NCBI GenBank assembly: GCA_021779875.1
Contig: JAJXZV010000244.1
Location: 1-7,860 of the forward strand
Reading direction: 5' to 3'
Source: Pseudomonadota bacterium
GTDB taxonomy: Bacteria; Pseudomonadota; Gammaproteobacteria; Steroidobacterales; Steroidobacteraceae
DNA: 7,860 bases
Each line of letters opens with the position of its first letter. The first letter of the stretch is position 1. A program made the translations under genes and the position numbers. Below are positions 1-6,309 of the stretch, piece by piece. The notes beneath the pieces were generated by a model that saw only the letters and a program-made list of their open reading frames with translations, did no database searches and was not told the DNA's origin.

Positions 1-783
1 CACCTGGCGGAGCCGGCGGCGGATGCGCGCGGTGAGGCTGCTGCGGTTCTTGTATTTCACCAGGATGTTCTCCGGCGCATTGCGCAGGAACTCCTTGACC
101 GTGCGCTCGTTCTGCACGATGGGCAGCCCGAGGTGGCCGGCGTCGAACTCGATGGCGGTGCGCGGCCGGGAGAACGCCAGGTCGGTGCAGTACATGATCC
201 GGTACTCGGCGCCGTGCACGGGCTCGGGGTAGGCGAACTCGGCGCCGAGGATCGCAATGCGCCGCCCGACCAGCCAGCAGGAGAGCCCGTGCAGCAGCGT
301 GAGCAGCACCTCGTGCGCGAAGGGCTTGGGCGCCGCCGCGGCCCGTTGGGTCAGGACGAGCCGCGCGCGCGGCCCGCTCCTCTCGAGCGCGCCGCCGACG
401 TCGTCGAGGATGATGGCGTAGAACCTGAGGCTCCGCTCGAGCGCACGCTCGAGCGTGCGGCAGCCGAGCACCGAGTGGCACAGCATGGCGAAGCTGCCGC
501 TCTTCATGCGCCGCGAGTCGCAGCCGAAGAACTCGTCGTCCAGCGTGTGCGCCACCAGGCGCCACAACCGCCCGTACTGCCGGGCGGACACGCGCGCCTG
601 CGGCGAGTCGAGCAGGCGCGGCGACAGGCCCACCGCCTCGAGCAGCGCATCCGCATCCAGGCGGCGGTCGCGCACGCTCTCGAGCGCCGCCGCCACGAAG
701 CCGATGGCGATCGTGCCGGGCTCGGCCGAACGCGGCGCCTCGATCAGGCCGGCCCGCGACGCAGCGCCGGTGCCATGTTGCAT
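1..783 (-). CDS. AraC-family transcriptional regulator with arabinose-binding-type N-terminal domain (partial, C-terminus off window)
   Basis: Reading the minus strand from the ATG at 783-781 gives 261 uninterrupted codons that run in frame off the left edge. The protein resembles the N-terminal ligand-sensing domain of AraC/XylS regulators of the 'Arabinose_bd' type (ArgR/OruR-like). Matching segments are the stretch around residues 87-123 (GCDSRRMKSGSFAMLCHSV, then a TLERALER segment and RFYAI), FAYPEPVHGAEYRIMY at 183-198 and IEFDAGHLGLPI at 211-222. Residues 240-261 (NILVKYKNRSSL, then an Arg-rich segment) look like the linker into the DNA-binding domain, so the two helix-turn-helix motifs are expected beyond the window. 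An in-frame TGA three codons upstream (792-790) fixes the N-terminal limit; the GAGCG six to two positions before a short A run may serve as ribosome binding site. It is transcribed divergently from a valine-catabolism operon, so control of that operon is a reasonable inference, but the effector is unknown. Confidence 0.9.
   Translation of the reverse strand, partial: MQHGTGAASRAGLIEAPRSAEPGTIAIGFVAAALESVRDRRLDADALLEAVGLSPRLLDSPQARVSARQYGRLWRLVAHTLDDEFFGCDSRRMKSGSFAMLCHSVLGCRTLERALERSLRFYAIILDDVGGALERSGPRARLVLTQRAAAAPKPFAHEVLLTLLHGLSCWLVGRRIAILGAEFAYPEPVHGAEYRIMYCTDLAFSRPRTAIEFDAGHLGLPIVQNERTVKEFLRNAPENILVKYKNRSSLTARIRRRLRQV
442..459. repeat. Perfect 18-bp palindrome inside the regulator gene
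   Basis: The sequence CGCACGCTCGAGCGTGCG is its own reverse complement over 18 bases. A related 10-bp palindrome, CGCTCGAGCG, is present at 446-455 within it and repeated at 434-443. On the coding (minus) strand it encodes part of a TLER-ALER repeat, so Leu-Glu codons (CTCGAG) explain much of the symmetry. I have no evidence that it is a binding site. Confidence 0.4.
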
Positions 784-801
784 TTTCGCTCACGCATGTT
801 G
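774..801. repeat. 7-bp direct repeat CATGTTG at 21-bp spacing, possible AraC-type operator
   Basis: CATGTTG occurs at 774-780 and again at 795-801, a repeat period of exactly 21 bases or two helical turns. It flanks and overlaps the start of the AraC-type regulator gene (ATG at 783-781). AraC-family proteins commonly bind two direct-repeat half-sites about 21 bp apart, one per monomer, so this could be an operator for autoregulation or for divergent control. The sequence shows only the repeat and its spacing; the operator role is inferred. A 7-bp match within about 100 bases could arise by chance, but the position and period make it more interesting. Confidence 0.35.
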
Positions 802-880
802 AAGGTTTTGGGCACCGGCCTGCCGATGCCGAGCCCCTATAGTCTACGCCACGTCATCGCAATGCGGGATCGCGCGACCC
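784..880. promoter_or_regulatory. Divergent intergenic promoter region
   Basis: This is the only non-coding stretch in the window and must hold the signals for both the regulator and the catabolic operon, unless the operon promoter lies inside the regulator gene. The clearest AT-rich element is the palindrome CTATAG at 837-842. Read on the plus strand it gives a TATAGT (838-843) that could be a -10 box about 38 bases before the acyl-CoA dehydrogenase start. Read on the minus strand it gives TATAGG, with TTGCGA (862-857) 15 bases upstream as a poor -35. I see no good plus-strand -35 at the correct spacing, which would fit an activator-dependent promoter. Promoter assignment is by eye only. Confidence 0.4.
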
Positions 881-2038
881 ATGACCCAGGACCTCTACAC
901 GGAAGAGCAGCGCATGATTCGCGACGCGGCGCGCGCGTTCGCGCGCGAGCAGCTCGCGCCCAATGCCGCCCGCTGGGATCGGGAGGGCTGGATCGACGAC
1001 GAAGTGATCGCCCGGATGGGCGAGCTCGGCCTGCTCGGCATGACCGTGCCCGAGGAGTGGGGCGGGTCGTACACCGACTACCTCGCGTACGCCCTGGCGG
1101 TCGAGGAGGTGGCCGCCGGCTGCGCGGCGACGGCGGCGCTGATGAGCGTGCACAATTCGGTGGGCTGCGGCCCGGTCCTGCACTTCGGCAGCGAGGCGCA
1201 GAAGCGCCGCCACCTGCGCGACATGGCGCAGGGCCGCTCGATCGGCTGCTTCTGCCTGACCGAACCCCAGGCCGGCTCGGCGGCGCACGAGATCAAGACC
1301 CGCGCGGTGCTCGGCGAGGCCGGCTGGGTGCTCGACGGCGCCAAGCAGTTCGTCACCAACGGCCGGCGAGCGAAGGTGGCCGTGGTGCTCGCGGTCACCG
1401 ACCCCGAGCTCGGCAAGAAGGGCATCTCGGCCTTCCTGGTGCCGACCGACTCGCCCGGCTTCGTGGTCGGGCGCATGGAGCACAAGCTCGGCATCCGCGG
1501 CTCCGACACGTGCGCCATCGCCCTGCAGAACTGCCGGGTACCGGCCGACGCCCTGCTCGGGCCCCGCGGCAAGGGCCTCGCCATCGCGCTGTCGAACCTC
1601 GAGGGCGGCCGCATCGGCATCGCCGCCCAGGCGGTCGGGATCGCCCGCGCCGCCTTCGAGGCGGCGCTCGCCTACGCCAAGACCCGCCGCCAGTTCGGCC
1701 GGACGATCGCGGAATTCGGCAGCATCTCCGACCTGCTCGCGGACATGCACACCTCGATCAACGCGGCGCGCCTGCTCACCCATCACGCGGCGCGCCTGCG
1801 CAGTCTCGGCCTGCCCTGCCTCTCGGAGGCCTCTCAGGCTAAACTATACGCCTCCGAGCAGGCCGAACGGGTCTGCTCCAAGGCCATTCAGATCCACGGC
1901 GGTTACGGTTACCTGGAGGACTACCCCGTGGAGCGATGCTACCGTGATGCGCGCATCACGCAGATATACGAGGGCACCAGCGAGATCCAGCGTCTGCTGA
2001 TCGCGCGGGACCTGATCACTCGAGGAGACAGCGCATGA
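881..2038 (+). CDS. Acyl-CoA dehydrogenase, probable isobutyryl-CoA dehydrogenase
   Basis: This 385-residue flavoprotein has the usual length and layout of the short/medium-chain acyl-CoA dehydrogenase family: helical N-terminal domain (about 1-120), beta domain with the signature CLTEPQAGS at 125-133 and FVTNG at 157-161, and a C-terminal helical domain with TRRQFG at 268-273. The second family signature, [13 protein letters not shown] then [16 protein letters not shown], spans about 337-370. Glu364 in YEGTSEIQ is in the normal catalytic-base position, which argues against an isovaleryl-CoA dehydrogenase, where the base lies elsewhere. By context it should oxidise isobutyryl-CoA to methacrylyl-CoA and pass electrons to electron-transfer flavoprotein in the cytosol; related branched substrates such as 2-methylbutyryl-CoA are possible. 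The ATG at 881 gives a typical family N-terminus, although its ribosome binding site is weak. Gly280 and Ser283 sit before LLADM where many relatives have Gln. Its TGA overlaps the next start. Confidence 0.93.
   Translation: MTQDLYTEEQRMIRDAARAFAREQLAPNAARWDREGWIDDEVIARMGELGLLGMTVPEEWGGSYTDYLAYALAVEEVAAGCAATAALMSVHNSVGCGPVLHFGSEAQKRRHLRDMAQGRSIGCFCLTEPQAGSAAHEIKTRAVLGEAGWVLDGAKQFVTNGRRAKVAVVLAVTDPELGKKGISAFLVPTDSPGFVVGRMEHKLGIRGSDTCAIALQNCRVPADALLGPRGKGLAIALSNLEGGRIGIAAQAVGIARAAFEAALAYAKTRRQFGRTIAEFGSISDLLADMHTSINAARLLTHHAARLRSLGLPCLSEASQAKLYASEQAERVCSKAIQIHGGYGYLEDYPVERCYRDARITQIYEGTSEIQRLLIARDLITRGDSA
1943..1960. repeat. Perfect 18-bp palindrome near the 3' end of the acyl-CoA dehydrogenase gene
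   Basis: CGTGATGCGCGCATCACG is a perfect inverted repeat with no spacer. It encodes the conserved RDARIT segment of the acyl-CoA dehydrogenase signature and lies about 75-92 bases upstream of the mmsA start. Because the residues are conserved across the family, the symmetry may simply reflect codon choice. It also has the look of a dimeric repressor site. Its role is unknown. Confidence 0.4.
2023..2028 (+). promoter_or_regulatory. Strong ribosome binding site for mmsA
   Basis: AGGAGA, a near-perfect Shine-Dalgarno sequence, lies in the last codons of the acyl-CoA dehydrogenase gene, with 6-7 bases before the mmsA ATG at 2035. It settles the choice of that start over the internal ATG at 2080 (Met16) and is the best ribosome binding site in the operon. 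Confidence 0.75.
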
Positions 2039-3558
2039 GCACACCCGCCGTACAGACCGGCCGACCGCCGAGCGTCAAGATGCTGATCAACGGCCAGTTC
2101 GTCGAATCGAAGTCGCGCGAATGGCACGACGTGGTCAATCCGGCGACCCAGGAGGTGCTCGCGCAGGTGCCATTCGCCACGCCCGAGGAGGTCGAGGCCG
2201 CGGTCGCGGCCGCCAAGACGGCCTACAAGACCTGGCGGAACACGCCGATCGCGGCGCGCGCGCGCGTGATGCTGAAGCTCCAGGCGCTGGTGCGCGAGCA
2301 CATGAGCCGCATCGCCGAGACCCTGAGCGCCGAACAGGGCAAGACCCTGGCCGACGCCGAGGGTGACGTGTTCCGGGGCCTCGAGGTCGTCGAGCACGCC
2401 TGCTCCGTCGGCAGCCTGCAGCTCGGCGAATTCGCCGAGAACGTCGCGGGCGGCGTCGACACCTATAGCCTGCGCCAGCCGATCGGCGTCTGCGTGGGCA
2501 TCAGCCCGTTCAATTTCCCGGCCATGATCCCTCTGTGGATGTTCCCGATGGCCGTCGTCTGCGGCAACACCTTCGTGCTCAAGCCGTCGGAGCAGGACCC
2601 GCTCACTCCCATGCTGCTCGCGGAGCTCGCGCAGGCCGCCGGCCTGCCGCCCGGCGTGCTCAACATCGTGCACGGCGGCAAACAGTCGGTCGAGGCGCTG
2701 TGCTCGCATCCGGACGTCGCGGCCGTGTCCTTCGTCGGTTCGACCGCCGTCGGCACGCACGTGCACGATCTCGCTTCCCGGCATGGCAAGCGCGTGCAGT
2801 GCATGATGGGCGCCAAGAACCACGCCGTGGTGATGCCCGACGCCAGCAAGGAGCAGACGCTGAACGCCCTGGTGGGCGCCACCTTCGGCGCCGCCGGGCA
2901 GCGCTGCATGGCCATCTCGGTCGCGGTGCTGGTCGGCGAGGCGCGCGCCTGGATCCCCGACCTCGTCGCCAAGGCGAGGACCCTCAAGGTCAACGCGGGC
3001 TGCGAGAAGGGCGCCGATCTCGGCCCGCTGATCTCCAAGACCGCGCGGCAGCGCGTGCTCGGTTTGATCGAGGACGGCGTGCGCGAAGGGGCGAGGCTCG
3101 AGCTCGACGGCCGCGACCTCAAGGTGGGCGGTTACGAGAAGGGCAACTTCGTCGGCCCGACGATATTCTCGGGCGTCACGCCGTCGATGAAGATCTACAC
3201 CCAGGAGATCTTCGGGCCGGTGATGTGCATCATGAGCGCCGCGTCGCTCGACGAGGCCATCGCCCTGGTCAACCGCAATCCGTTCGGCAACGGAACCGGC
3301 ATCTTCACCCAGAGCGGCGCCGCGGCGCGCCGCTTCCAGAACGAGATCGACGTCGGCCAGGTCGGCAGCAACGTGCCGATCCCGGTGCCGGTGCCCTACT
3401 TCAGCTTCACCGGGTCGCGCGGCTCCAAGCTCGGCGATCTCGGCCCGTACGGCAAGCAGGTGGTGCAGTTCTACACCCAGACCAAGACGGTGACGGCCCG
3501 CTGGTTCGAGGACGGCGCCACCACCGCCGGAGTCAACACCACCATCAGCCTCAAATGA
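2035..3558 (+). CDS. mmsA: Methylmalonate-semialdehyde dehydrogenase (CoA-acylating)
   Basis: This 507-residue member of the aldehyde dehydrogenase superfamily should catalyse the last step of the pathway: methylmalonate semialdehyde + CoA + NAD+ to propionyl-CoA + CO2 + NADH. Visible features are [18 protein letters not shown] (115-132), the PFNFP oxyanion motif (158-162), VLKPSEQDP (181-189), FVGSTAVG (233-240), the catalytic cysteine Cys291 in GAAGQRCMA (286-293), and EIFGPV (391-396). The glutamate of the ELGGK-type motif, the general base in hydrolytic aldehyde dehydrogenases, is absent: the equivalent stretch reads MMGAKNH (257-263). That is the expected pattern for the CoA-dependent methylmalonate-semialdehyde group and separates it from betaine or succinate-semialdehyde dehydrogenases. 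The ATG overlaps the previous stop as ATGA, and a strong AGGAGA precedes it. Malonate semialdehyde may be an additional substrate, as in relatives acting in inositol or beta-alanine breakdown. Confidence 0.96.
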   Translation: MSTPAVQTGRPPSVKMLINGQFVESKSREWHDVVNPATQEVLAQVPFATPEEVEAAVAAAKTAYKTWRNTPIAARARVMLKLQALVREHMSRIAETLSAEQGKTLADAEGDVFRGLEVVEHACSVGSLQLGEFAENVAGGVDTYSLRQPIGVCVGISPFNFPAMIPLWMFPMAVVCGNTFVLKPSEQDPLTPMLLAELAQAAGLPPGVLNIVHGGKQSVEALCSHPDVAAVSFVGSTAVGTHVHDLASRHGKRVQCMMGAKNHAVVMPDASKEQTLNALVGATFGAAGQRCMAISVAVLVGEARAWIPDLVAKARTLKVNAGCEKGADLGPLISKTARQRVLGLIEDGVREGARLELDGRDLKVGGYEKGNFVGPTIFSGVTPSMKIYTQEIFGPVMCIMSAASLDEAIALVNRNPFGNGTGIFTQSGAAARRFQNEIDVGQVGSNVPIPVPVPYFSFTGSRGSKLGDLGPYGKQVVQFYTQTKTVTARWFEDGATTAGVNTTISLK

Positions 3559-4442
3559 GGATCGCCTTCATCGGACTCGGGCAGATGGGCGCGCCCATGG
3601 CGCGCAATCTCCTGAAGGGCGGGCATTCCCTCGCCGTGTTCGATCTGGTCGCGGCCAACGTCGCGGCGGCGGTGGCGGCCGGCGCGCAGTCGGCGGCCTC
3701 CGTGCGCGAGGCCGTGTCGCGCGCCGAGTTGGTGATCACCATGCTGCCCTCCTCGCCCCAGGTGCGGGCCGTCTATCTCGGCGAGGACGGGGTGCTCGCC
3801 GGCGCCGCGCCCGGCGTGCCGCTGGTCGATTCGAGCACCATCGATCCGCACACGGCGCGCGAAGTCGCGGCCGCCGCGGCGGCGGGCGGTAATCCGATGG
3901 CCGATGCGCCCGTGTCGGGCGGCACGGGGGGCGCGCAGGCCGGAACGCTCACTTTCATGGTGGGCGCCACGGCCGCCCTGTTCGACCGCATCAAGCCGGT
4001 GCTCGCGCTCATGGGCAGGAACATCGTGCACTGCGGACCGAGCGGCACGGGGCAGACGGCCAAGATCTGCAACAACCTGCTGCTCGGTATCTCGATGATC
4101 GGGGTCGCCGAGGCGATGAACCTCGGCCACGCGCTCGGCATCGACCCCAAGGTGCTCGCCGGCGTCATCAACAGCTCGAGCGGCCGCTGCTGGAGCTCGG
4201 ACACCTACAATCCCTTCCCCGGCGTGATGGCCGACGTGCCCGCGGCGCGCGGCTACTCCGGCGGGTTCGCCACGCACCTGATGGCGAAGGACCTGGGCCT
4301 CGCGACCGAGGCGGCCCGCCAGGCGAAACAGACCGTTCCGCTCGGCGCGCTCGCGCAGCAGCTCTATCAGATGGCGAGCGCCAAGGGGCTGGGCGGCAAG
4401 GACTTCTCCGCGATCATCGACCTGCTCGGGAGCGCCCCATGA
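3555..4442 (+). CDS. mmsB: 3-hydroxyisobutyrate dehydrogenase
   Basis: This 295-residue beta-hydroxyacid dehydrogenase oxidises 3-hydroxyisobutyrate to methylmalonate semialdehyde, which is the substrate of MmsA. The N-terminal Rossmann domain opens with [15 protein letters not shown] (5-19), matching the family signature. Asp30 at the end of the second strand suggests NAD+ rather than NADP+. The substrate-binding [16 protein letters not shown] lies at 117-132, and the catalytic lysine is Lys170 in [11 protein letters not shown] (164-174). The segment [14 protein letters not shown] to ARGYSGGF (207-238) and MAKDLGLA (243-250) are typical of true 3-hydroxyisobutyrate dehydrogenases rather than tartronate semialdehyde reductases. 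The start overlaps the mmsA stop (ATGA). No Shine-Dalgarno sequence is visible upstream, so translational coupling to mmsA is likely. The same open frame extends far upstream inside mmsA, but the Rossmann motif fixes the start at 3555. Some close homologues act on L-serine, so substrate rests partly on context. Confidence 0.96.
   Translation: MRIAFIGLGQMGAPMARNLLKGGHSLAVFDLVAANVAAAVAAGAQSAASVREAVSRAELVITMLPSSPQVRAVYLGEDGVLAGAAPGVPLVDSSTIDPHTAREVAAAAAAGGNPMADAPVSGGTGGAQAGTLTFMVGATAALFDRIKPVLALMGRNIVHCGPSGTGQTAKICNNLLLGISMIGVAEAMNLGHALGIDPKVLAGVINSSSGRCWSSDTYNPFPGVMADVPAARGYSGGFATHLMAKDLGLATEAARQAKQTVPLGALAQQLYQMASAKGLGGKDFSAIIDLLGSAP
4428..4432 (+). promoter_or_regulatory. Ribosome binding site for the enoyl-CoA hydratase gene
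   Basis: GGGAG lies six bases before the ATG at 4439, inside the last codons of mmsB. It is a moderate Shine-Dalgarno match and supports the ATGA-overlap start. Confidence 0.5.
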
Positions 4443-5209
4443 TCGACCTTCGGCTGGACCGCGGCGTCGCGGTGCTCACGCTGGACAATCCGCCCGCGAA
4501 CACCTTCACCGCCGCGGACCTCGAGGCGCTCGGCCGCACCATCGGCGAGCTCGACCGCAATCCCGCCGTGCGCGCGGCGGTCATCACCGGCAAGGGCGAT
4601 CGATTCTTCAGCGCCGGCGCCGAGCTCAAGAGCTTCGCGAGCGGCGACGCGGCGCAGGTGCGCCTGATGGCCCGGCGCTTCGGCGAGGCGTTCGAAGCGC
4701 TGCAGGAGGCGCGCCCGGTGACCATCGCCGCGATCAACGGCTATGCCATGGGCGGCGGGCTCGAATGCGCCCTGGCCTGCGACCTGCGCATCGCGGAGGA
4801 ACACGCCCAGATGGCGCTGCCGGAGCCCTCGGTGGGCCTGCTGCCGGCCGGCTGCGGCACGCAGACGCTGCCGTGGCTCGTGGGCGAGGGCTGGGCCAAG
4901 CGCATGATCCTCACCAACGAGCGCGTCGATGCGGCGACGGCGCTGCGCATCGGCTTGGTCGAGCAGCAGGTGCCGCGCGGCGGCGCCCTGGCGGCCGCAC
5001 TCGAGGTCGCCGGCCGGGTGGTCGGATTGAGTCCGCGCGCAGTCGATTCCTCGAAGCGGCTCATCCACCAGGCGCGGGCCGGCACGCCGCGTCACGCCGC
5101 GCTCGCGCTCGAGCGCGAACGCTTCCTCGACCTGTTCGACGGCGAGGACGCGCGGGAGGGGGTCGGCGCGTTCCTGGAGAAGCGCAAGCCGGTGTGGCGG
5201 CAGGGCTGA
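4439..5209 (+). CDS. Enoyl-CoA hydratase/isomerase family protein, probable methacrylyl-CoA hydratase
   Basis: This 256-residue crotonase-fold protein has the normal length for the family. Oxyanion-hole segments are visible as FFSAGAELK (56-64) and NGYAMGGGLECALACDLRIA (100-119). Both acids needed for hydratase chemistry appear to be present: Glu109 in GGGLEC and Glu129 in LPEPSVGLLPAG. The usual GGTQ reads CGTQ (139-142), a conservative deviation. By context it should hydrate methacrylyl-CoA to (S)-3-hydroxyisobutyryl-CoA, between the acyl-CoA dehydrogenase and the hydrolase encoded next. Crotonase-family members are hard to assign by sequence alone, so a general short-chain enoyl-CoA hydratase role also fits. 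Its ATG overlaps the mmsB stop (ATGA), with a moderate GGGAG upstream, and an 11-base gap separates it from the next gene. Confidence 0.9.
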   Translation: MIDLRLDRGVAVLTLDNPPANTFTAADLEALGRTIGELDRNPAVRAAVITGKGDRFFSAGAELKSFASGDAAQVRLMARRFGEAFEALQEARPVTIAAINGYAMGGGLECALACDLRIAEEHAQMALPEPSVGLLPAGCGTQTLPWLVGEGWAKRMILTNERVDAATALRIGLVEQQVPRGGALAAALEVAGRVVGLSPRAVDSSKRLIHQARAGTPRHAALALERERFLDLFDGEDAREGVGAFLEKRKPVWRQG

Positions 5210-5220
5210 GCCCGGCATCG

Positions 5221-6309
5221 ATGGACGTCGAACGGGAAGTCCGCGCGCACCTCGGCGTGCTCACCCTGAACCGTCCGGCGGCGCTGAACGCGCTCACGCT
5301 CGCCATGATCCGCGAGCTGCGCGACGCCCTCGAGTCGTTCGCGGCCGACCGGTCGGTGCGCGCCGTGCTGCTGCGCGGCGCCGGCGACAAGGCCTTCTGC
5401 GCGGGCGGCGACCTGCGTGCCCTGTACGACAGCATCGCGGGCGGCGGCGAACTGCACCGGGACTTCTTCGTCGCCGAATACACGCTCGACTATCTGCTGC
5501 ACGCCTATCCCAAGCCCTACGTGGTCTCGATGGACGGGATCACCATGGGCGGCGGCATGGGGCTTGCCCAGGGCTCGCGCCTGCGCGTGGTGGGCGATCG
5601 CACCCGCATCGCGATGCCCGAGGTGGCCATCGGCCTGTTCCCCGACGTGGGCGGCAGCCATTTCCTGTCGCGCCTGCCCGGCGCGCTCGGCCCCTATCTC
5701 GCCCTCACCGGCACCCAGATCCGCGGCGCCGATGCGCTGTACGCGACGCTCGCGGACGTCTATCTGCCGCCGGATGCCGGCGCCGGACTCGCCGACCTGC
5801 TCGCCGCCGTCGAATGGACCGACGACTGGCACGCCGACGTGCGCGGCGCGGTGCGCGCCCGGGCGGCGCAGGGACTGCCCGCGCCCTCCTTGAGCGTGCT
5901 GCGCGAGGCCATCGACGAGCACTTCGGCGCCGCCACGGTGCGCGCGATCCTCGAATCGCTCGAGCGCGAGAGCCGCCCCGCGCGCATCCCCTGGGCACGC
6001 CAGTCGGCGGCGCTGCTGCGTTCGCGCTCACCCATGATGCTCGAGGTGACCCGGCGGCAGCTCGAGCTCGGCCGCGACAAGCCGCTCGCGGACTGCTTCC
6101 GCATGGAGCTCGGCATGGTGCGGCACTGCGTGGAGCACGGGGATTTCCGCGAAGGAATCCGCGCGCTGATCATCGACAAGGACAACGCGCCTCGCTGGTC
6201 GCCCGCCCGCCTCGAGGACGTGACGGACGCGATGGTCGCGAACTTCTTCCGCGATCCGTACCTCGGCGCACCGCACCCGCTGGCGCGGCTCGAGAGCGTG
6301 GCGCCCTAG
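5221..6309 (+). CDS. 3-hydroxyisobutyryl-CoA hydrolase
   Basis: This 362-residue protein belongs to the HIBCH subfamily of crotonases, about 100 residues longer than a hydratase as expected. It hydrolyses 3-hydroxyisobutyryl-CoA to free 3-hydroxyisobutyrate and CoA, releasing the substrate for MmsB. Features include FCAGGDLRALYD (59-70), the DGITMGGGMGLAQGSRLRV oxyanion segment (105-123), and AMPEVAIGLFPDVGGSHFLSRL (131-152), with Glu134 and Asp142 at the positions of the catalytic acids known in this subfamily. The C-terminal extension holds FREGIRALIIDKDNAPRWSP (309-328), a hallmark of HIBCH proteins (the 'DKD...P.W.P' motif). It is the last gene of the operon. The ATG at 5221 has only weak ribosome-binding complementarity, so it may depend on re-initiation after the hydratase gene. 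Its TAG stop overlaps the stop of the convergent gene. Confidence 0.95.
   Translation: MDVEREVRAHLGVLTLNRPAALNALTLAMIRELRDALESFAADRSVRAVLLRGAGDKAFCAGGDLRALYDSIAGGGELHRDFFVAEYTLDYLLHAYPKPYVVSMDGITMGGGMGLAQGSRLRVVGDRTRIAMPEVAIGLFPDVGGSHFLSRLPGALGPYLALTGTQIRGADALYATLADVYLPPDAGAGLADLLAAVEWTDDWHADVRGAVRARAAQGLPAPSLSVLREAIDEHFGAATVRAILESLERESRPARIPWARQSAALLRSRSPMMLEVTRRQLELGRDKPLADCFRMELGMVRHCVEHGDFREGIRALIIDKDNAPRWSPARLEDVTDAMVANFFRDPYLGAPHPLARLESVAP
6306..6309. other. CTAG shared by the stop codons of two convergent genes
   Basis: The hydrolase gene ends with TAG at 6307-6309. The minus-strand oxoprolinase-like gene ends with TAG read from 6308-6306. The palindrome CTAG thus supplies both stops, with a 4-base overlap and no intergenic DNA. 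I see no GC hairpin followed by a T run on either strand nearby, so any intrinsic terminator would have to lie within the opposing gene. Confidence 0.9.

Noticed and set aside
943..959. Inverted repeat with 8-bp arms around a single base (GCGCGAGC, A, GCTCGCGC)
   Set aside because: It lies inside coding sequence just after the dehydrogenase start and is made of common Arg/Glu/Leu codons; short GC-only inverted repeats are frequent in this window.
854..1786. Antisense open frame of about 310 codons opposite the acyl-CoA dehydrogenase gene
   Set aside because: Composition is that of an antisense shadow (Arg/Ala/Gly/His-rich), with no recognisable motif, and it spans the divergent promoter region.
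133..1842. Long plus-strand open frame of about 569 codons across the regulator, the intergenic region and most of the acyl-CoA dehydrogenase gene
   Set aside because: It is Arg/Ala/Gly/Pro-rich, shows no family motif, and overlaps two well-supported genes in other frames. Long spurious frames are expected in DNA of this GC content.
1841..1850. AT-rich AAACTATACG inside the acyl-CoA dehydrogenase gene as an internal promoter for mmsA
   Set aside because: It looks like a -10 box, but I found no convincing -35 upstream, it encodes ordinary protein (KLYA), and the ATGA overlap argues for one transcript.
2254..2266. Alternating GC run inside mmsA
   Set aside because: It encodes an in-frame Ala-Ala-Arg-Ala-Arg segment of a normal aldehyde dehydrogenase, and the downstream frame is intact, so there is no sign of slippage or a contingency locus.
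2535..3554. N-terminal extension of the mmsB frame inside mmsA
   Set aside because: The frame is open upstream, but the extra sequence is low-complexity Arg-rich shadow of mmsA. The Rossmann signature of MmsB begins directly after the ATG at 3555.
4765..5220. Upstream extension of the hydrolase frame inside the hydratase gene
   Set aside because: The extension has no resemblance to a crotonase N-terminus; homology-like sequence begins just after the ATG at 5221.
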